A stretch of DNA of 7,751 nt from an uncultured Moheibacter sp. (GCA_937875605.1 CALLXZ010000573.1:1-7751), one strand, 5' to 3'; positions 1 to 6,012 are shown, counted from the first letter of the stretch. Translations and numbers: made by a program. The notes: generated by a model from the letters alone, not told the origin.

Positions 1-1
1 T

Positions 2-67
2 GAAAATAAAAGAAAAACAATAATGAATGACCTTATTGAAAATCAACCACTTGAAAGCATAAGTTAA
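2..67 (+). CDS. Possible 3' end of an upstream gene (partial)
   Basis: An open frame enters from the left edge and stops at TAA 65-67. It gives about 21 residues ending in IENQPLESIS, with one internal ATG at 23-25. This may be the C-terminus of a gene lying mainly outside the window, or chance coding in AT-rich DNA. No family can be recognised from so short a tail. If the tRNA fragment just downstream marks the end of an integrated element, this frame would belong to that element. The frame two bases behind it stops at 21-23, so a TAATG stop/start overlap is an alternative reading. Confidence 0.2.
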   Translation, partial: ENKRKTIMNDLIENQPLESIS

Positions 68-87
68 AAAAAGAAACATATCCTTCA

Positions 88-134
88 CTGACTGTTAATC
101 AGAGGGTCCTTGGTTCGAGCCCAAGAGGGGGAGC
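88..134 (+). pseudogene. tRNA-Asn (GTT) 3' half, candidate attachment site of an integrated element
   Basis: The 3' half of a tRNA can be read directly. The anticodon stem-loop is CTGA-CTGTTAA-TCAG (88-102) with anticodon GTT at 94-96. It is followed by a five-base variable loop (104-108), a perfect 5-bp T-arm with loop TTCGAGC (109-125), and an acceptor 3' strand AGGGGGA (126-132) with discriminator G133. No D-arm or 5' acceptor strand (expected TCCCCCT) lies upstream. Position 87 is A where a T is needed to pair with A103, so tRNA identity ends at the anticodon stem. It therefore cannot fold as a tRNA. Tyrosine-recombinase elements commonly recombine within tRNA genes and leave such a 3' duplicate at the distal junction. 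The native-looking terminator just downstream suggests this is the original chromosomal 3' end, with the element to the left. Confidence 0.8.
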
Positions 135-141
135 ACTTAAT

Positions 142-173
142 AAAGCACTTACAGAAATGTAGGTGCTTTTTTT
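142..173 (+). terminator. Rho-independent terminator of the tRNA-Asn locus
   Basis: A 12-bp stem (142-153 with 158-169) contains a single T-G wobble (149/162). It is capped by a GAAA tetraloop (154-157) and followed by an uninterrupted T tract to 173. It sits eight bases after the tRNA 3' end, where a tRNA terminator would be expected. It also insulates the promoter at 239-269 from transcription arriving from the left. Confidence 0.85.
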
Positions 174-238
174 AGGCGATAAAATTTGTTTTATAGTAAA
201 GGTTCTCGATAATTAATCGCCATACTTTAACCTCAAAC

Positions 239-269
239 TTTGAACTTGAAGCTTAATGCCGTAATTTTG
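239..269 (+). promoter_or_regulatory. Bacteroidota-type sigma promoter for the DUF59/SPFH pair
   Basis: TTTG at 239-242, a 19-base spacer, and TAATTTTG at 262-269 match the Bacteroidota primary sigma-factor pattern (-33 TTTG, -7 TAnnTTTG). Transcription would start roughly at 274-278, leaving a short A-rich leader of about ten bases before the ATG at 288. There is no Shine-Dalgarno motif, which is usual in this phylum. The match is by eye. Confidence 0.6.
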
Positions 270-287
270 TTTTAAAACAAAATTAAA

Positions 288-614
288 ATGTCACTTACAG
301 AAAAACAATTGAACGAAATTGGTGAGAAATTAGTTGAAAAGTTCAAATCCATATACGACCCTGAAATCCCCGTTGATATTTATGAATTGGGATTAATTTA
401 CGATGCATTTGCTAATGAAAATGGTAAAGTAAAGGTGTTGATGACACTCACTTCGCCGAATTGTCCGGTCGCTGAAAGTTTGCCTAATGAGGTGAAAAAT
501 AAAGTGGAGCAGATAGAAGGAGTTTCTGAAGCGGAAGTGGAAATCACATTTGATCCACCTTGGGACAGAGACATGATGAGCGAAGAAGCTAAATTTGAAT
601 TGGGAATGTTATAA
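288..614 (+). CDS. MIP18/DUF59-family Fe-S cluster assembly protein (SUF-associated)
   Basis: The protein is 108 residues, the full length of a single MIP18-like (DUF59) domain. It carries the family hallmarks: YDPEIPVDIYELGLIYD near residues 23-39, the TSPNCP segment with its conserved cysteine near 55-60, and a C-terminal block FDPPWDRDMMSEEAKFELGM near 88-107. Proteins of this type act in the cytoplasm in iron-sulfur cluster assembly or delivery, and in Bacteroidota they usually accompany the SUF genes. Here none of the SUF genes is visible. The gene follows a tRNA remnant and has its own promoter. It starts at ATG 288 behind an A-rich leader and is followed 31 bases later by the SPFH gene, probably on the same transcript. 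Family assignment is firm; the exact client proteins are unknown. Confidence 0.9.
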   Translation: MSLTEKQLNEIGEKLVEKFKSIYDPEIPVDIYELGLIYDAFANENGKVKVLMTLTSPNCPVAESLPNEVKNKVEQIEGVSEAEVEITFDPPWDRDMMSEEAKFELGML

Positions 615-645
615 AAAAGTAGTATTTTACGAAAAATTTAAAATT

Positions 646-1587
646 ATGAATCCATTTGAACTTTTGGCATCCTTTTCTACCATCCTTTACATCATCTTCG
701 GAATCTTTTTTTTGAGTATGTTGGGATTATTTTTCATTGTAAAACAACAAACTTCTGTTGTCATAGAGCGTTTTGGGAAATTCCAAAGTGTGAGGGGAGC
801 AGGTTTTCAGCTTAAAATTCCAATTGTGGACAGAATAGCGGGGAGAATGTCCCTAAAAGTACAGCAGCTGGATGTGGTAGTGGAAACCAAAACCAAAGAT
901 GATGTATTTGTGAAAATCAAAGTTTCCGTACAATACATGGTCATTGCTAACAAAGTATATGACGCTTTTTATAAATTAGACAATCCGTATGCGCAGATAA
1001 CTTCTTATGTGTTTGATGTGGTGCGTGCAGAGGTTCCGAAATTGCGTTTGGATGATGTCTTTGAGAAAAAGGATGACATCGCCATTGCAGTTAAAGGAGA
1101 ATTGCAAGAGGCGATGAATGATTATGGTTACGACATTATCAAAACATTGGTAACCGATATAGATCCAGATGAACAAGTAAAACACGCCATGAACCGAATC
1201 AATGCCTCGGAACGTGAAAAAGTTGCAGCTCAATATGAGGGTGATGCACAAAGAATCCTCATAGTCGAAAAAGCAAAAGCAGAAGCAGAAAGTAAAAGAC
1301 TACAAGGACAAGGTATCGCTGATCAGCGCCGCGAAATAGCAAGAGGTTTGGAAGAATCTGTAAATGTCTTGAATAAGGTAGGGATTAATTCTCAAGAAGC
1401 ATCCGCTTTGATTGTTGTGACACAGCATTACGATACTTTGCAAGCAGTGGGAACGATGAATAAATCCAACTTGATTTTATTGCCTAATTCTCCACATGCC
1501 GCAGGTGATATGTTGAACAATATGATTGCTTCTTTTGTCGCAGCTAACCAGATAGGTGAGGAGATGAAAAATAAAAACAATAGTTAA
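646..1587 (+). CDS. SPFH/band-7 membrane protein resembling plant HIR proteins
   Basis: The protein is 313 residues from ATG 646. The open frame extends back to a TTG at 595 inside the preceding gene, but ATG 646 puts a short polar leader before one hydrophobic segment (about residues 12-32), the usual SPFH anchor. The SPFH domain follows (about 33-210), with GKF.SVRGAGFQLKIP, LKVQQLDVVVETKTKDDVFV and YDAFYKLDNP. Next is an Ala/Glu/Lys-rich predicted coiled coil with repeated AEAES-like runs, then a hydrophobic C-terminal tail. From memory, the blocks QQLDV.ETKTKD.VFV, DAFYKL, SYVFDV.RA.VPKL and GIA.QR match plant hypersensitive-induced-response proteins better than HflC/HflK or flotillin. 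Such proteins form membrane-bound oligomers that organise microdomains or regulate proteases. No protease partner is adjacent, so the role here is inferred only at family level. Confidence 0.9.
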   Translation: MNPFELLASFSTILYIIFGIFFLSMLGLFFIVKQQTSVVIERFGKFQSVRGAGFQLKIPIVDRIAGRMSLKVQQLDVVVETKTKDDVFVKIKVSVQYMVIANKVYDAFYKLDNPYAQITSYVFDVVRAEVPKLRLDDVFEKKDDIAIAVKGELQEAMNDYGYDIIKTLVTDIDPDEQVKHAMNRINASEREKVAAQYEGDAQRILIVEKAKAEAESKRLQGQGIADQRREIARGLEESVNVLNKVGINSQEASALIVVTQHYDTLQAVGTMNKSNLILLPNSPHAAGDMLNNMIASFVAANQIGEEMKNKNNS

Positions 1588-1589
1588 GT

Positions 1590-1620
1590 TAAATTAATTT
1601 TAAAAGTTAAAATTAATTTA
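1590..1620. repeat. Perfect 14-bp AT-only inverted repeat in the gap after the SPFH gene
   Basis: TAAATTAATTTTAA (1590-1603) and its exact reverse complement (1607-1620) are separated by AAG. The repeat begins three bases after the SPFH stop and ends 32 bases before the next ATG. The following TATATTTT (1619-1626) resembles the -7 element TAnnTTTG but lacks the final G, and no clear -33 TTG lies at the right distance. It could be a weak terminator, an operator overlapping the next gene's promoter, or an AT-rich chance palindrome. The symmetry is certain; the role is not. Confidence 0.6.
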
Positions 1621-1652
1621 TATTTTAGTGAAAATTTTAAAACTATTATAAC

Positions 1653-2657
1653 ATGAAAAAAAATCTATTTTCTCTTTTAACAGCAGTCTTGATTTCAGGG
1701 TTTGCTGTAGCGCAAAGTGCAGAGTCTTCAGTTGACGCAATCGTTAGTTTTGGGACTCCAGACATAAGTGTCAATGGTACCAACGAAGGAACTTTGTATA
1801 GTAACGGACCATATTATAATGTTGCAGGTACTCCAAATGTAAGTTTATTGGAAAACGTTACATTGGGAATGACGACTTTAGGAGCGGGACATGCTGCTTC
1901 TGCCGCTATTCGTGTGGCTGATGATTGGGTCGTTACTGAAAACGTAGTGGTAGAAAGCATTCAATTTTATGCGTATCAAACAGGATCCACTACCACTTCA
2001 ACAATTAATGGAATGACGTTGGCGATTTGGGATGGTCCTCCAAGTGATCCTTCAAGCTCTATGATTTGGGGAGATCAATTTGAGGATGTGTGGTCTTCTT
2101 CTGAATTTTCTGGAGCATATAGAGCATCTGAAACTACTCCAACTGATACATCAAGACCGATTATGATATCGACAGCTAATACAGCTGGATTAGAGTTAGC
2201 TCCTGGTACTTACTGGTTGGATTGGGATGCCTCAGGTTCTTTAGCTTCTGGTCCATGGGCTCCTCCGATTGCAATTTTAGGAGAATTAAATACAGGAAAT
2301 GCTATGCAATTTTTACCGGATTCAGGAGGATGGGCAGAATTGTTGGATGGAGCTACATTAACTGGTCTTGGTCTTCCATTTGAGGTAAATGGTGAAGTAG
2401 TTATTGCAGGAGTTAATGATTTAAATTCTAATGTAGTAAATCTTTATCCGAACCCAACCTCAAAATTCTTAAACCTCAATGCAAAATCTTCAATCGAATC
2501 AATTGCAGTGTACAATTTAGCAGGTCAAGAAATGATGAAATCTTCTCCAAACGGAAAAAATGCAGCCTTAGATGTTTCTTCTTTATCTAAAGGAACATAC
2601 GTTATCAAAACGGTTGTTAATGGTCAAATTCAAACTCAGAAATTTGTTAGAAAATAA
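1653..2657 (+). CDS. Secreted protein with T9SS type A sorting domain, function unknown
   Basis: The protein is 334 residues. It opens with a clear Sec signal peptide (residues 1-20, ending GFAVA before Gln21). It closes with a type IX secretion sorting domain from about residue 258: NLYPNPTS near 263-270, the IAVYNLAGQEM strand pair near 284-294, LSKGTYVIKT at 311-320, and a basic end QKFVRK. It should cross the inner membrane by Sec and the outer membrane by T9SS, with the C-terminal domain removed on export. The middle (about 21-255) is Ser/Thr/Gly-rich and looks all-beta, with segments such as LAIWDGPP and APGTYWLDWDASGS. I recognise no catalytic motif; an adhesin-like or jelly-roll surface domain is possible. 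The start at ATG 1653 is fixed by the signal peptide. Its stop lies inside a small inverted repeat, with a strong terminator just beyond. Confidence 0.88.
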   Translation: MKKNLFSLLTAVLISGFAVAQSAESSVDAIVSFGTPDISVNGTNEGTLYSNGPYYNVAGTPNVSLLENVTLGMTTLGAGHAASAAIRVADDWVVTENVVVESIQFYAYQTGSTTTSTINGMTLAIWDGPPSDPSSSMIWGDQFEDVWSSSEFSGAYRASETTPTDTSRPIMISTANTAGLELAPGTYWLDWDASGSLASGPWAPPIAILGELNTGNAMQFLPDSGGWAELLDGATLTGLGLPFEVNGEVVIAGVNDLNSNVVNLYPNPTSKFLNLNAKSSIESIAVYNLAGQEMMKSSPNGKNAALDVSSLSKGTYVIKTVVNGQIQTQKFVRK

Positions 2658-2682
2658 TAAGTCGAATAAATTATTCTTATTA
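2655..2682. repeat. Short inverted repeat between convergent genes, possible weak minus-strand terminator
   Basis: TAATAAG (2655-2661) pairs perfectly with CTTATTA (2676-2682), and the left arm includes the stop codon of the T9SS gene. Read on the minus strand, the hairpin is followed by TTTTC (2654-2650), so it may help end the minus-strand operon, whose last stop codon is at 2691-2693. The stem is AT-rich and the loop is 14 bases, so termination would be weak. Confidence 0.35.
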
Positions 2683-2684
2683 AG

Positions 2685-2709
2685 AGCCGGTTAAAAAACC
2701 GGCTTTTTT
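2685..2709 (+). terminator. Intrinsic terminator of the T9SS gene, overlapping the end of the converging operon
   Basis: A perfect 8-bp stem AGCCGGTT/AACCGGCT (2685-2692 with 2697-2704) with loop AAAA is followed by TTTTT to 2709. It is a strong terminator on the plus strand. The minus strand lacks a T run after the stem, so it is weaker in that direction. The right arm and loop also encode the last residues (KPVF, stop) of the glycosyltransferase-DUF2062 gene. Confidence 0.85.
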
Positions 2710-3872
2710 ATTTTCTTTTCGCGGATGCTCAACAAAAAATAAGTTCCCAATCCAAATAGAAATGCAGTAAGTATCGCCAAGGTAAAACTTCCAAGCATAT
2801 ATTCCGTTAAATGCTGGCTCATAAATCCTTTATACGATTCCAAAGCATCCCACTTAAAAGGAGGAAGTGGCGGTTTATTCAACAAAAAACCTCCGATTTT
2901 TAAGGATCCATAGATGATAAATGGAATGAAAGGAGGAATACTAACATTGGAAAAAGCAAATGCAATCAATTTATTAAGGCGTAGCACAAATGCAAGAAAA
3001 AGAACAATCAAAGTATGAAAGCCCCAAAATGGTGAAATTCCAATGAAAACGCCCAGCGCGACCGAAAATGCTTTTTTAGATTTCGGATCATCGCTATGAA
3101 GTAAATCTTCCAAAAAAAAACGTTTAAATCCCTTTTTCTGAAAAGATCGGATGTAATCTCTCGGTTTGATGTAGATCAAAGTCACCATAACCAGCCACGT
3201 ATTTAGTATGCTAATTCGTGTGAAATCTTTAAAAGGACGAAAATGAGACACCCGTTCTGATTCATCATATAAAACCAGAATCGGAACATTTTTAACCGGA
3301 ATTCCTTTCCAAGCCGCTTTTACGATAACTTCGATTTCAAATTCAAATTTTCGGGTGAAATACTTGATTTTTTCCATTCGTCTGATCGGGTACAGACGAA
3401 ATCCGGATTGCGTATCTCGTAATTTGTTACCCGTTTCAAACCAATACCAAAAAGTTGAAATACGATTTCCAAAACTACTTTTGCTTGGAATTCCGTCTTG
3501 TTCCATATTGCGGTCACCGATCAAAAGAGCATCACCATTTTCCAAAATTTCACGGGCAAAAACCGGCATATCTTCCGGAAAATGTTGGCCGTCTGAATCA
3601 ATCGTGAAAGCGTAATCAAATCCTCGTTTCAAAGCCTCTTTAAAACCTAAACGCAAAGCCATTCCTTTGCCTTGATTTTTAGGTTGATTCAAAAGGGTAA
3701 TTTGGGAATAATTTATTAGAATTTCAGAAGTGGAATCTGTAGAACCATCGTTTACCACAATTACATTTTGGGTAAATTCCAGCACTTTATCCAAAACCCT
3801 TTTCAGCGTTTTTTCATTGTTATAAGTTGGAATGATGACACAACAATTGATAGCAGAGAGTAAGTCGGGCAT
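2691..3872 (-). CDS. Family 2 glycosyltransferase fused to a DUF2062 membrane domain
   Basis: The protein is 393 residues with two parts. Residues 10-165 are a GT-A fold family 2 glycosyltransferase: IIPTYNNEKTL at 13-23, VVNDGSTDST at 39-48, metal/nucleotide-sugar motif DSDGQ at 92-96, and DTQSGFRLY at 153-161. Residues about 245-385 form DUF2062, with its signature GVFIGISPFWGFHTLI at 274-289, further hydrophobic segments near 302-328, and a last one at 360-382 before a Lys-rich tail. This fusion is known from flavobacterial flexirubin/APE clusters, where it is thought to modify or anchor the lipid-like product at the inner membrane. Substrate and linkage are not known from sequence. It is the last gene of the operon, nine bases after its neighbour. 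A nine-base homopolymer (3112-3120) lies at the domain junction. Dolichyl-phosphate mannosyltransferase-like activity is an alternative for the first domain. Confidence 0.88.
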   Translation of the reverse strand: MPDLLSAINCCVIIPTYNNEKTLKRVLDKVLEFTQNVIVVNDGSTDSTSEILINYSQITLLNQPKNQGKGMALRLGFKEALKRGFDYAFTIDSDGQHFPEDMPVFAREILENGDALLIGDRNMEQDGIPSKSSFGNRISTFWYWFETGNKLRDTQSGFRLYPIRRMEKIKYFTRKFEFEIEVIVKAAWKGIPVKNVPILVLYDESERVSHFRPFKDFTRISILNTWLVMVTLIYIKPRDYIRSFQKKGFKRFFLEDLLHSDDPKSKKAFSVALGVFIGISPFWGFHTLIVLFLAFVLRLNKLIAFAFSNVSIPPFIPFIIYGSLKIGGFLLNKPPLPPFKWDALESYKGFMSQHLTEYMLGSFTLAILTAFLFGLGTYFLLSIREKKIKKPVF

Positions 3873-3881
3873 CTGAATTTC

Positions 3882-4346
3882 CTATTTTTTGGAGAATTCT
3901 TTTAAATATCCATTGATCATTTCTACCAAACCTGCATCTTTAATCGATGGAAGAGCTTCTTTGATAAACTTACGGTCTTCCTCTATGTTTTCATTGTATT
4001 TCAGGAATTTGGGTATGTTTTCCTGAATACTCAAACGAATCAACCTGATTTCAACACTTTTAGGAGATTTTGCCACAGCACTTTCTACCCATTCAATTCC
4101 TTCTTTGAGTTTTTGTTTTCGTTTGGCAAGAGGCTCGTATCGAGCAAGTAAAGCTTTTGCAGCACCTTTGTAAGCCACCATTTCCGGTTTATCGGATGCC
4201 TTTGTGTTTTTTACTAAATTGTAAAAACTATTGGCTTCCGTTTCCGATTTCGTAGCGGCATGATAAGAATTACGGATTTCGGCTGTTTGCGCAACAGGGT
4301 TGACCCATAAAAAAAAGACAGTAAAAAAGAAAAAGACAGTTTTCAT
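3882..4346 (-). CDS. Exported helical protein of unknown function in the polyene operon
   Basis: The protein is 154 residues. It begins with a signal peptide (MKTVFFFFTVFFLWVNPVA, then Gln20) and has no lipobox cysteine, so it should be a soluble periplasmic protein. The mature part is Lys/Glu/Ala-rich and looks almost all alpha-helical. The stretch ESAVAKSPKSVEIRLIRLSI (about 87-106) has the look of a TPR-like repeat, suggesting a scaffold or protein-binding role. I recognise no enzyme motif. It lies three bases after the dehydratase stop and nine before the glycosyltransferase start, so it is tightly coupled to both. I believe similar small exported proteins sit at this place in other flavobacterial flexirubin loci, but that is from memory. 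Confidence 0.75.
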   Translation of the reverse strand: MKTVFFFFTVFFLWVNPVAQTAEIRNSYHAATKSETEANSFYNLVKNTKASDKPEMVAYKGAAKALLARYEPLAKRKQKLKEGIEWVESAVAKSPKSVEIRLIRLSIQENIPKFLKYNENIEEDRKFIKEALPSIKDAGLVEMINGYLKEFSKK

Positions 4347-4349
4347 AAT

Positions 4350-4721
4350 CTAGATTTCTATAAAATTCCCTCCGAATTTCAGCGCTGGATTTTCATTCAT
4401 CATGACGGTTGCTTTTACAGAAATTTCTCCGTTTTCCACCATTTCAAATGATAAATCAAACCGGGCTTCATCGTTTTCTTCAGGATTGATGATAGCCATA
4501 AACTTCACATTTCGTGCCGTTTTCAGCATGAATTCTTTTCCGAAATGTTTTTCACTCAGTTCTTTGATAATTTGGATGGTGCAAACTCCGGGCGTTACAG
4601 GATGATTGGGGAAATGTCCCTTAAATATGGAATGATCCTTATTGATTTTTACCCAAACCGAAATTCCGTCTTCCGTTTTTTGGGATTCGAGCGTGATGTA
4701 AAAGTCGTTCAGGAGTTTCAT
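4350..4721 (-). CDS. FabZ-like 3-hydroxyacyl-ACP dehydratase (hotdog fold) with Glu-to-Gln change
   Basis: The protein is 123 residues, a single hotdog domain slightly shorter than FabZ. The FabZ active-site block is clear as KGHFPNHPVTPGVCTIQII (34-52): His36 fits the catalytic histidine and PG44-45 the conserved turn. NVKFMAIINPEE (71-82) matches the strand that in FabZ reads FKRPVVPGD. In FabZ the second catalytic residue is a Glu in PGVLILEA; here the aligned residue is Gln50 (CAA, 4574-4572). Family members in aryl-polyene clusters dehydrate the growing 3-hydroxyacyl-ACP to build the conjugated chain. Either this enzyme uses a different acid, works with a partner dehydratase, or is a structural or binding subunit. 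It sits between the beta-barrel gene (nine bases) and the exported helical protein (three bases). Confidence 0.85.
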   Translation of the reverse strand: MKLLNDFYITLESQKTEDGISVWVKINKDHSIFKGHFPNHPVTPGVCTIQIIKELSEKHFGKEFMLKTARNVKFMAIINPEENDEARFDLSFEMVENGEISVKATVMMNENPALKFGGNFIEI

Positions 4722-4730
4722 GGATTTTTT

Positions 4731-5339
4731 TTATTTGTTCATGTGAAATTTGTACGCAATTCCGATTTGGAAAACCTGATTTAAACGAGAATTAGTATCA
4801 CTGTCCCAATTGATGAAATTCATAACATCCTGTAAACCTTGTTTGTATCGTGCTTCAAATGTCAATCCCATCGGCAAATCATATCCCAAACCTCCAACCA
4901 AAGCAAAATCAAATGGCTGCGCATCAGTATCGCCTATATAATTTCCCTCTTCATCATAAATACCGTCGTCTGCCCAATCAGAAAAGGTATCGTTGACCTT
5001 AAAGTTGAATTCCGGACCCGCTAAAATGTGAAAACCTTCGGCAATGTATAATTTGTTAATTACTCCTAACGTGAAATAGGTGAGTTTTAAATCTTCGTTG
5101 GTATTATATATTTCAGAAGAACCCTGCATGGAAAATCCTAATTCGGGTTGCAAAGCGTATCGCTTAAAAAATTTGATGGCAAAAGCGGCCCCACCGTAAG
5201 CGCCTATTTGAGATTTCCCCTCCAAATTACTAACATTTGCGATGTTTACACCAGCTTTCGGGCCTAACCATAATTCGGTTTGGGCATAAGAAAAACTAAA
5301 TGCAAATAAAAAAAGACTAAGAAATAAAAATTTTTGCAT
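4731..5339 (-). CDS. Outer-membrane beta-barrel protein (porin-like, PorT/OMP_b-brl family)
   Basis: The protein is 202 residues from ATG 5339, starting with a signal peptide MQKFLFLSLFLFAFSFSYA followed by Gln20. Another in-frame ATG at 5357 (MNKILTMQK) would overlap the preceding gene by 8 bases. The longer frame reaches only a TTG at 5411. The mature part alternates polar and aromatic/hydrophobic residues as in an 8-strand outer-membrane barrel: LWLGPKAGVNIANVSNLEG at the N-terminus, YALQPELGFSMQGS and GFHILAGPEFNFKV in the middle, and FQIGIAYKFHMNK at the end. An acidic loop (DDGIYDEEGNYIGDTDAQ) fits an extracellular turn. It is common as a family in Bacteroidota, but its place within this operon suggests a role in outer-membrane placement of the pigment or a passenger role. 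The specific function is unknown. Confidence 0.82.
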   Translation of the reverse strand: MQKFLFLSLFLFAFSFSYAQTELWLGPKAGVNIANVSNLEGKSQIGAYGGAAFAIKFFKRYALQPELGFSMQGSSEIYNTNEDLKLTYFTLGVINKLYIAEGFHILAGPEFNFKVNDTFSDWADDGIYDEEGNYIGDTDAQPFDFALVGGLGYDLPMGLTFEARYKQGLQDVMNFINWDSDTNSRLNQVFQIGIAYKFHMNK

Positions 5340-5349
5340 GGTTAAAATT

Positions 5350-6012
5350 TTATTCATTTTCCAGCAAATGTAAGTAAATTTTAATTGGGATTTTTGTGTG
5401 TATAATTTCAATCTGAGGAAATGATTGCTCGGTATTCTTTAGGTTAATTCGTACTTTTTCTTTGTTTTTTGCCAACAAAATGCTGTCCAAACTTTGATCT
5501 TTGAGGTAATAATAAAGATCTTTGTTTTGGATGAAATTTGAACTTTTCAAAACAACCGATTCCTGAATTATGAATTCTTTTTCAATTAAATTATTCTCCG
5601 AAAACAACAAAGCAAAATCCTTTTCCAAAAGATTTAGAATGATTTTTCGATTCAATTCGTCGATCGCATAATTCAGCTTTAATTTTCGGTTTTGAATTTC
5701 AAAGTCCATCAATTTTCCTCCGAATTCATTGATAATCGCAAACCGATAATGGTTTTCAGCTAATCGCTTCGCAACTAGAATCCCTCCTAAATGATTTCCA
5801 AAAGCTTCAATTGAAATCTTAAAGGAATTTTCTTTAAAATCAAGTAAATAGTCGGGAGTATAATAATCAACTGTTTTTTCTTTTTCCAACATTTGATTTG
5901 AAAAAGAAGAACAGGAATAGAAAATTGAAATTGATAAGAAAATCAATACAAAATTTAGAAACGTCAAACTGAATTTGGCAAAGGACTTTTTATTTAAAAG
6001 CAAATTTATCAT
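5350..6012 (-). CDS. Probable lipoprotein of the polyene cluster (DUF3261/LolB-like candidate)
   Basis: The protein is 220 residues from ATG 6012. The frame runs back to a TTG at 6051, but the ATG gives a proper signal sequence: NKKSFAK basic region, hydrophobic core FLNFVLIFLSISIF, then FYSC with Cys34 as candidate lipidation site. The box is loose (Phe at -3, Tyr at -2), and the serines after the Cys are typical. The mature part is beta-rich and Lys/Glu/Asn-rich, with GNHLGGILVAKRLAENHYRF and INEFGGKLMDFEIQN reminiscent of LolB-fold or DUF3261 lipoproteins that accompany LolA-like genes in APE clusters. That assignment is inference from context and pattern. The start overlaps the LolA-like gene by 23 bases, implying translational coupling, and the two may form a carrier/receptor pair. 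Confidence 0.75.
   Translation of the reverse strand: MINLLLNKKSFAKFSLTFLNFVLIFLSISIFYSCSSFSNQMLEKEKTVDYYTPDYLLDFKENSFKISIEAFGNHLGGILVAKRLAENHYRFAIINEFGGKLMDFEIQNRKLKLNYAIDELNRKIILNLLEKDFALLFSENNLIEKEFIIQESVVLKSSNFIQNKDLYYYLKDQSLDSILLAKNKEKVRINLKNTEQSFPQIEIIHTKIPIKIYLHLLENE

Noticed and set aside
48..134. Functional tRNA-Asn gene
   Set aside because: No D-arm or 5' acceptor strand can be found upstream and the anticodon stem is already broken at position 87.
595..645. Longer SPFH protein starting at 595
   Set aside because: The start would be TTG inside the preceding gene and would add a polar 17-residue leader; ATG 646 gives the expected short leader before the membrane anchor.
976..1251. 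Minus-strand open frame inside the SPFH gene
   Set aside because: It is a Cys/His/Ile-rich shadow of a well-conserved plus-strand domain and has no plausible start context.
3320..3615. Open frames on both strands inside the glycosyltransferase gene
   Set aside because: The GT2 motifs are continuous through this stretch in the main frame; the others are shadows.
4402..5024. Several short plus-strand frames opposite the dehydratase and barrel genes
   Set aside because: Both minus-strand genes have clear family features; the plus frames have none and overlap each other.
5340..5411. Longer beta-barrel protein starting at 5411
   Set aside because: The start would be TTG, and the added residues push the signal peptide inward; ATG 5339 gives a normal signal peptide just after the previous stop.
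6001..6008. Minus-strand TAnnTTTG-like box (CAAATTTA on plus) before the lipoprotein gene
   Set aside because: There is no TTG-type element at the right distance, and the site lies inside an overlapping operon, so it is most likely a chance match.
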